A stretch of DNA of 7,284 bases, taken from positions 402 through 7,685 of the forward strand of contig DGQJ01000079.1 in assembly GCA_002389705.1 (NCBI GenBank), given 5' to 3'. The position numbers and the translations under genes are program-made. This stretch comes from Bacteroidales bacterium UBA4417 (lineage in GTDB: Bacteria > Bacteroidota > Bacteroidia > Bacteroidales > UBA4417). Shown in pieces: positions 4,843 to 7,284 of this stretch. Within the stretch, counting starts at the first letter, position 1. Every line of letters starts with the position of its first letter. The notes under the pieces were generated by a model. It worked only from the letters and a program-made list of their open reading frames with translations, ran no database searches and had not been told where the DNA came from.

Positions 4843-5964
4843 ATGAAGAATTACTTGCTATTGTTATTGATACCGGCAATAAGTCTGATCAGCATTCCTG
4901 CTTTTTCGCAAACCGGGGCTCAGACTGAGCAGGACACAACTTTATTGGGTCTGCCTGGTGATAACTTAAACCTGTATGCTGTTTTAGATCTTTTCCAGAA
5001 ATCAAAGACGATTGAAGACTTTGAAAAAGAGCTAAACCTTGAGAAGACCGGGATTAACAATCTGGACCTGAACCTTGACAAAAAGGTTGATTTCATAAAG
5101 GTTATAACGAAGCAGAAAGATAAGGATTTTACATTTATTCTGCAGGTTGATGTAAACGAAAAGGAAAAACAAGATGTAGCCGTGATCCTGGTATCGAAGG
5201 ATAAAAATGATAAAGTTGACCTGCAGATTGTTGGCGACGAGGATTTGTATGGTAAAAACTATATTGTAGAGCCCCAGGCCATCACAACACCTTCGGTTAC
5301 AGCTAATCCTGCCTACAAGGGGGATGATCCGGTAGTTGTTAATGTGCTGGCAAAAACCACTACAGTGGTAGTTGAATCGACGCCCATTGTTCAGTATGTT
5401 TATTCGCAGGCCTATGTACCCTATTATCCTCCTTACTATTACGGGTATTATCCGCCTTATTTTTCCCCGTTTGCGGTAATGGCGGTTGGCTTTTATTGGG
5501 GTGTGCATGCATCTCACTGGCATGGTGGATATGGGTATCATGGAAATACTACCGTTATTCACAATACAAATAATTTCAACAACTACAACAATTCACGCAA
5601 CAGTTCAAATACTGTAAACCATAACAAAGCGAGCGGGAATTACGGCGGGAACAGGGGTTCGGCTTCAACACAACTCTCAGCCGGAACTTCAAACCGGCCC
5701 TCAACAGGTGCTTCTACACGTCCCTCGGCAGGAACATCAAACCGGCCCTCAACCGGTGTTTCTACGCGTCCATCCACATCAGGTAATTATTCCCGTCCGT
5801 CAGGATCATCAAATTCGAATGGTGGCGGTGGACGTACCGGTGGCAGCTACAGTGGAAGCGGGCGCAGCAGCGGCTTTAGTGGAAGTGGCGGAGCACGCAG
5901 CAGCGGAGGATTTAGCGGGGGTGGACGTGGGGGCGGAGGCGGTCGCGGCGGCGGAAGAAGATAA
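4843..5964 (+). CDS. Secreted protein, paralog 2: same domain order with a longer Gly/Arg-rich tail
   Basis: 373 residues with a signal peptide (MKNYLLLLLIPAISLISIPAFS, cut near 22/23). Its N-terminal domain (about 31-144) is close to identical to that of paralog 1; by eye about 85-90% of residues match over LGLPGDN to YGKNY..EP. The acidic loop D75-L-N-L-D79-K-K-V-D83 is unchanged, including the Lys in place of Gly. The VVVESTPIVQYVYS strand, the Tyr/Pro run (YYPPYYYGYYPPYF) and the linker VIHNTNNFNNYNNSR are also kept. The tail differs: 16-residue units GTSNRPSTG(A/V)STRPS(A/T) at 281-312, then a Gly/Ser/Arg region ending GGGRGGGGGRGGGRR. It is a tandem duplicate that has kept its globular part and re-expanded its low-complexity tail. 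Extracytoplasmic location is supported by the signal peptide; anchoring, partner and function are unknown. It has its own promoter and terminator. Confidence 0.88.
   Translation: MKNYLLLLLIPAISLISIPAFSQTGAQTEQDTTLLGLPGDNLNLYAVLDLFQKSKTIEDFEKELNLEKTGINNLDLNLDKKVDFIKVITKQKDKDFTFILQVDVNEKEKQDVAVILVSKDKNDKVDLQIVGDEDLYGKNYIVEPQAITTPSVTANPAYKGDDPVVVNVLAKTTTVVVESTPIVQYVYSQAYVPYYPPYYYGYYPPYFSPFAVMAVGFYWGVHASHWHGGYGYHGNTTVIHNTNNFNNYNNSRNSSNTVNHNKASGNYGGNRGSASTQLSAGTSNRPSTGASTRPSAGTSNRPSTGVSTRPSTSGNYSRPSGSSNSNGGGGRTGGSYSGSGRSSGFSGSGGARSSGGFSGGGRGGGGGRGGGRR
5683..5778 (+). repeat. Two in-frame 48-bp tandem repeats in the tail of paralog 2
   Basis: Units 5683-5730 and 5731-5778 match at about 41 of 48 bases and encode GTSNRPSTGASTRPSA and GTSNRPSTGVSTRPST. 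Each unit is itself two related 8-residue halves built on (N/T)RPS. The period is a multiple of three, so copy-number change would keep the frame. Paralog 1 has only degenerate STRP/NRP-like versions in the matching place. Confidence 0.85.
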
Positions 5965-6018
5965 AAAATAAAATATTCAAATTGCTGTTATCACACTGAT
6001 TTCCATCTTATGAAATTG

Positions 6019-6048
6019 AAAAGCCGTTCTCCGGGGAACGGCTTTTTT
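6019..6048 (+). terminator. Intrinsic terminator after paralog 2
   Basis: AAAAGCCGTTC pairs with GAACGGCTTTT (11 bp) around the loop TCCGGG, and the second arm runs into TTTTTT (6043-6048). It lies about 55 bp after the stop codon. The A-run on the left arm could also let it work in the other direction, but no minus-strand gene is close to it. Confidence 0.9.
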
Positions 6049-6265
6049 ATTCGAAAGCTACTGTTTCGTATTTTACCAAATAATAGCAGATAGCCCCTGG
6101 CCCTTGCGCGGAAAAGATTTTACCCGGCAAACCGATCCATCCCCGCACTTATTCTATAGCACATAAGTTGTATGATTGCCAATGGACTGAAATTAACATT
6201 TTGGCATTAAGAAAGCCGGCCATGATCTGGAGCATGCAAAACCTGAATTAAAGGTTACCTAAAAT

Positions 6266-6302
6266 AAAAATCTGCTCTTGTAAGGTAATGGCAGTTTTTT
6301 TT
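6266..6302 (-). terminator. Probable terminator of the SnoaL-like gene, possibly bidirectional
   Basis: On the minus strand CTGC (6294-6291) pairs with GCAG (6275-6272), and flanking A and T runs add further A-T pairs after one mismatch. The second arm is followed by TTTTTATTTT. It sits just after the stop codon at 6319. On the plus strand the same structure ends in T8 (6295-6302), so it could also catch read-through from the other side. The stem is short and the loop is about 15 nt. Confidence 0.55.
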
Positions 6303-6318
6303 GAACAGATTTAGAGGC

Positions 6319-6807
6319 TTATTCAGGAATAGCGTGCGAAGTAGCCATATCGCGGGTACAAACGTATCTGCCATTTCGTTTTGCAAAGAAACTGAAGTAG
6401 TGCCCGTTTTGCATCACCTTGCCCGTAGAATCCACCCGCTTGTATGATCCTATTTCGGCTACGTTATTACCGTCATCGGTAACATAAATTTCCATGGTTT
6501 CGTTAACGATTTTAGCTCCTTTGGGAAAATCTTTTAATTCTTCCAATATAAACTGGTGTATGGCCTCCTTACCAACAATAGGCTCTTGTCCAACAAAATA
6601 GCTTACAGCACTATCGGCATAATAGGTTAACGAATCCGCATTCCGATGCGTGTAAACTTCTGCAAATTTGTTTTCAATGGTCTGAATTTCAGCTTTAATT
6701 TGCTCTTTATCAATAGTTGGTTTTGCTTTTTCCTGGTTACAGGCTACAGATACCAACAGCGTTACAGCTATTAATCCGCCCAAAACAGTCTTGTTCTTCA
6801 TAATCAT
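6319..6807 (-). CDS. SnoaL/DUF4440-like (NTF2-fold) lipoprotein
   Basis: 162 residues (160 if the second ATG at 6801 is used). The N-terminus MIMKNKTVLGGLIAVTLLVSVAC has a lipobox (SVAC, Cys23), so it is a lipid-anchored envelope protein. The rest fits the NTF2-like alpha+beta cone family: an opening helix (DKEQIKAEIQTIENKFAEVY, 33-52) followed by RNADSLTYYADSAVSYFVGQEPIVGKEAIHQFI, and closing strands with GSYKRVDSTGKVMQNGHYFSFFAKRNGRYVCTRDMA. In this superfamily members are enzymes, immunity proteins or ligand binders, and no diagnostic catalytic set is visible, so the function is unknown. No clear -7 box was found in the 137 bp upstream; the efflux gene ahead of it runs the same way, so read-through transcription is possible. 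Confidence 0.88.
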   Translation of the reverse strand: MIMKNKTVLGGLIAVTLLVSVACNQEKAKPTIDKEQIKAEIQTIENKFAEVYTHRNADSLTYYADSAVSYFVGQEPIVGKEAIHQFILEELKDFPKGAKIVNETMEIYVTDDGNNVAEIGSYKRVDSTGKVMQNGHYFSFFAKRNGRYVCTRDMATSHAIPE

Positions 6808-6944
6808 GTTGCTTTAAATGTTATTAAGAGTTTGATATTGATGCCTGCTTAAAATCTTTAGCTGCAGTGATGAAAAGCTTCAATTTACTGACATCCGTTC
6901 ATTGAAATTACAGCGTAATGTTCAAGATTACATGCATTAATAAG

Positions 6945-7284
6945 CTATTTTGTATCCCATCCGCCGCCAAGGGCTTTGAACAAGTTTACAATAGAAATAT
7001 TCTGCTGAGTTTGTGCGTTAGATTCATTGAATTCAGAAGCAAAAAGGTTGTCCTGTTGTATGAGCAGTTCCAGGTAATTGGTATACCCATCGTAATAGCG
7101 TGCTTCGGTAAGGCTATAGGCTTTTGTAGCAGCTTCCAGCGCTGATTTAAAGGCCAGGTATTCCTGTTTATTTAGCCGCAGCAAAGCTAGTGAGTTATCT
7201 ACTTCAGCAAAAGCGTTCAATACCGTTTTTTGATACTGGTAACTGTACTGATCTGCCTTATAACGCTGTGCTTCTACCCTTCTT
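6945..7284 (-). CDS. TolC/NodT-family efflux outer-membrane protein, C-terminal part
   Basis: The frame is open from the right window edge (first complete codon 7283-7281) to a TAG at 6945-6947, giving 112 residues that start RRVEAQRYKADQYSYQYQKT. It shows the C-terminal repeat of an OEP (PF02321) outer-membrane channel: the coiled-coil helix VLNAFAEVDNSLALLRLNKQ, a second long helix rich in Ala/Leu, the signature ARYYDGYTNYLELLIQQDNL, and the terminal LVNLFKALGGGWD-like motif (here IVNLFKALGGGWDTK). This is the usual end of NodT/OprM-type channels that work with RND pumps and periplasmic adaptors to export drugs or metals. The partner genes would be expected upstream on the minus strand, beyond the window. 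A TTG at 7220 is an internal Leu codon, not a start. Confidence 0.92.
   Translation of the reverse strand, partial: RRVEAQRYKADQYSYQYQKTVLNAFAEVDNSLALLRLNKQEYLAFKSALEAATKAYSLTEARYYDGYTNYLELLIQQDNLFASEFNESNAQTQQNISIVNLFKALGGGWDTK

Larger units (their letters stand above)
5965..6318. other. 354-bp gene-free region between convergent genes
   Basis: It contains the terminator of paralog 2 (6019-6048) and a terminator-like hairpin serving the minus-strand gene (6266-6302). I find no credible frame, promoter box or repeat in 6050-6265; it reads as unconstrained intergenic sequence. Confidence 0.65.

Noticed and set aside
5032..5562. Open minus-strand frame of 176 codons opposite paralog 2
   Set aside because: It lies wholly antisense to a well-supported gene, is rich in Ile/Arg/Asn produced by the complement of that gene's codons, and has no signal peptide, domain or promoter.
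5708..5971. Plus-strand frame rich in Ala/Val/Glu within the tail of paralog 2
   Set aside because: An alternate frame of a repetitive GC-rich region; composition is a by-product of the Gly/Arg codons.
6907..6919. ATTAC-AGC-GTAAT inverted repeat after the efflux gene
   Set aside because: Only five base pairs and no T-run, too weak to call as a terminator or operator.

Overview
The window looks like an ordinary chromosomal stretch of a Bacteroidota bacterium (Sphingobacteriales/Cytophagales-like). The evidence is the density of exported lipoproteins with Bacteroidota-type lipoboxes, weak Shine-Dalgarno signals with A-rich leaders, and repeated exact matches to the phylum's -7 promoter box (TAnnTTTG) at sensible distances from starts. 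I see no rRNA, tRNA, IS element, phage gene or CRISPR array. Nearly every gene encodes an envelope protein.

Layout. (1) 1-503, minus: 3'-truncated lipoprotein with an OB-fold-like region; its promoter is bracketed by two strong palindromes. (2) 504-1026: gene-free, with an orphan minus-strand hairpin plus T-run, eight tandem 7-bp units, and a candidate promoter for the next gene. (3) 1027-1335, plus: small Gly/aromatic-rich lipoprotein. (4) 1443-3235, minus: probable three-gene operon (outer-membrane beta-barrel, then lipoprotein with a Tyr-rich segment, then META-domain lipoprotein), driven by the best promoter in the window (3287-3316). (5) 3431-5964, plus: two tandem paralogous secreted proteins, each with its own promoter and strong intrinsic terminator. 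They share a conserved N-terminal domain with an EF-hand/dockerin-like acidic loop, a Tyr/Pro-rich segment and an Asn-rich linker; their Ser/Thr/Pro/Arg/Gly tails have diverged. (6) 5965-6318: terminators only. (7) 6319-6807, minus: SnoaL/DUF4440-like (NTF2-fold) lipoprotein. (8) 6945-7284, minus: C-terminal end of a TolC/NodT-family efflux outer-membrane protein that continues past the window.

Three likely starts lie inside longer open frames (3431, 2568, 1868). Each places a signal peptide or lipobox at the N-terminus, and for 3431 the promoter itself excludes the upstream ATG. The most notable signals are the diverged tandem paralog pair with hypervariable repeat tails, the double palindrome around one promoter, and the heptanucleotide tandem array. 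I do not see a defence system or other clearly novel multi-gene machine.
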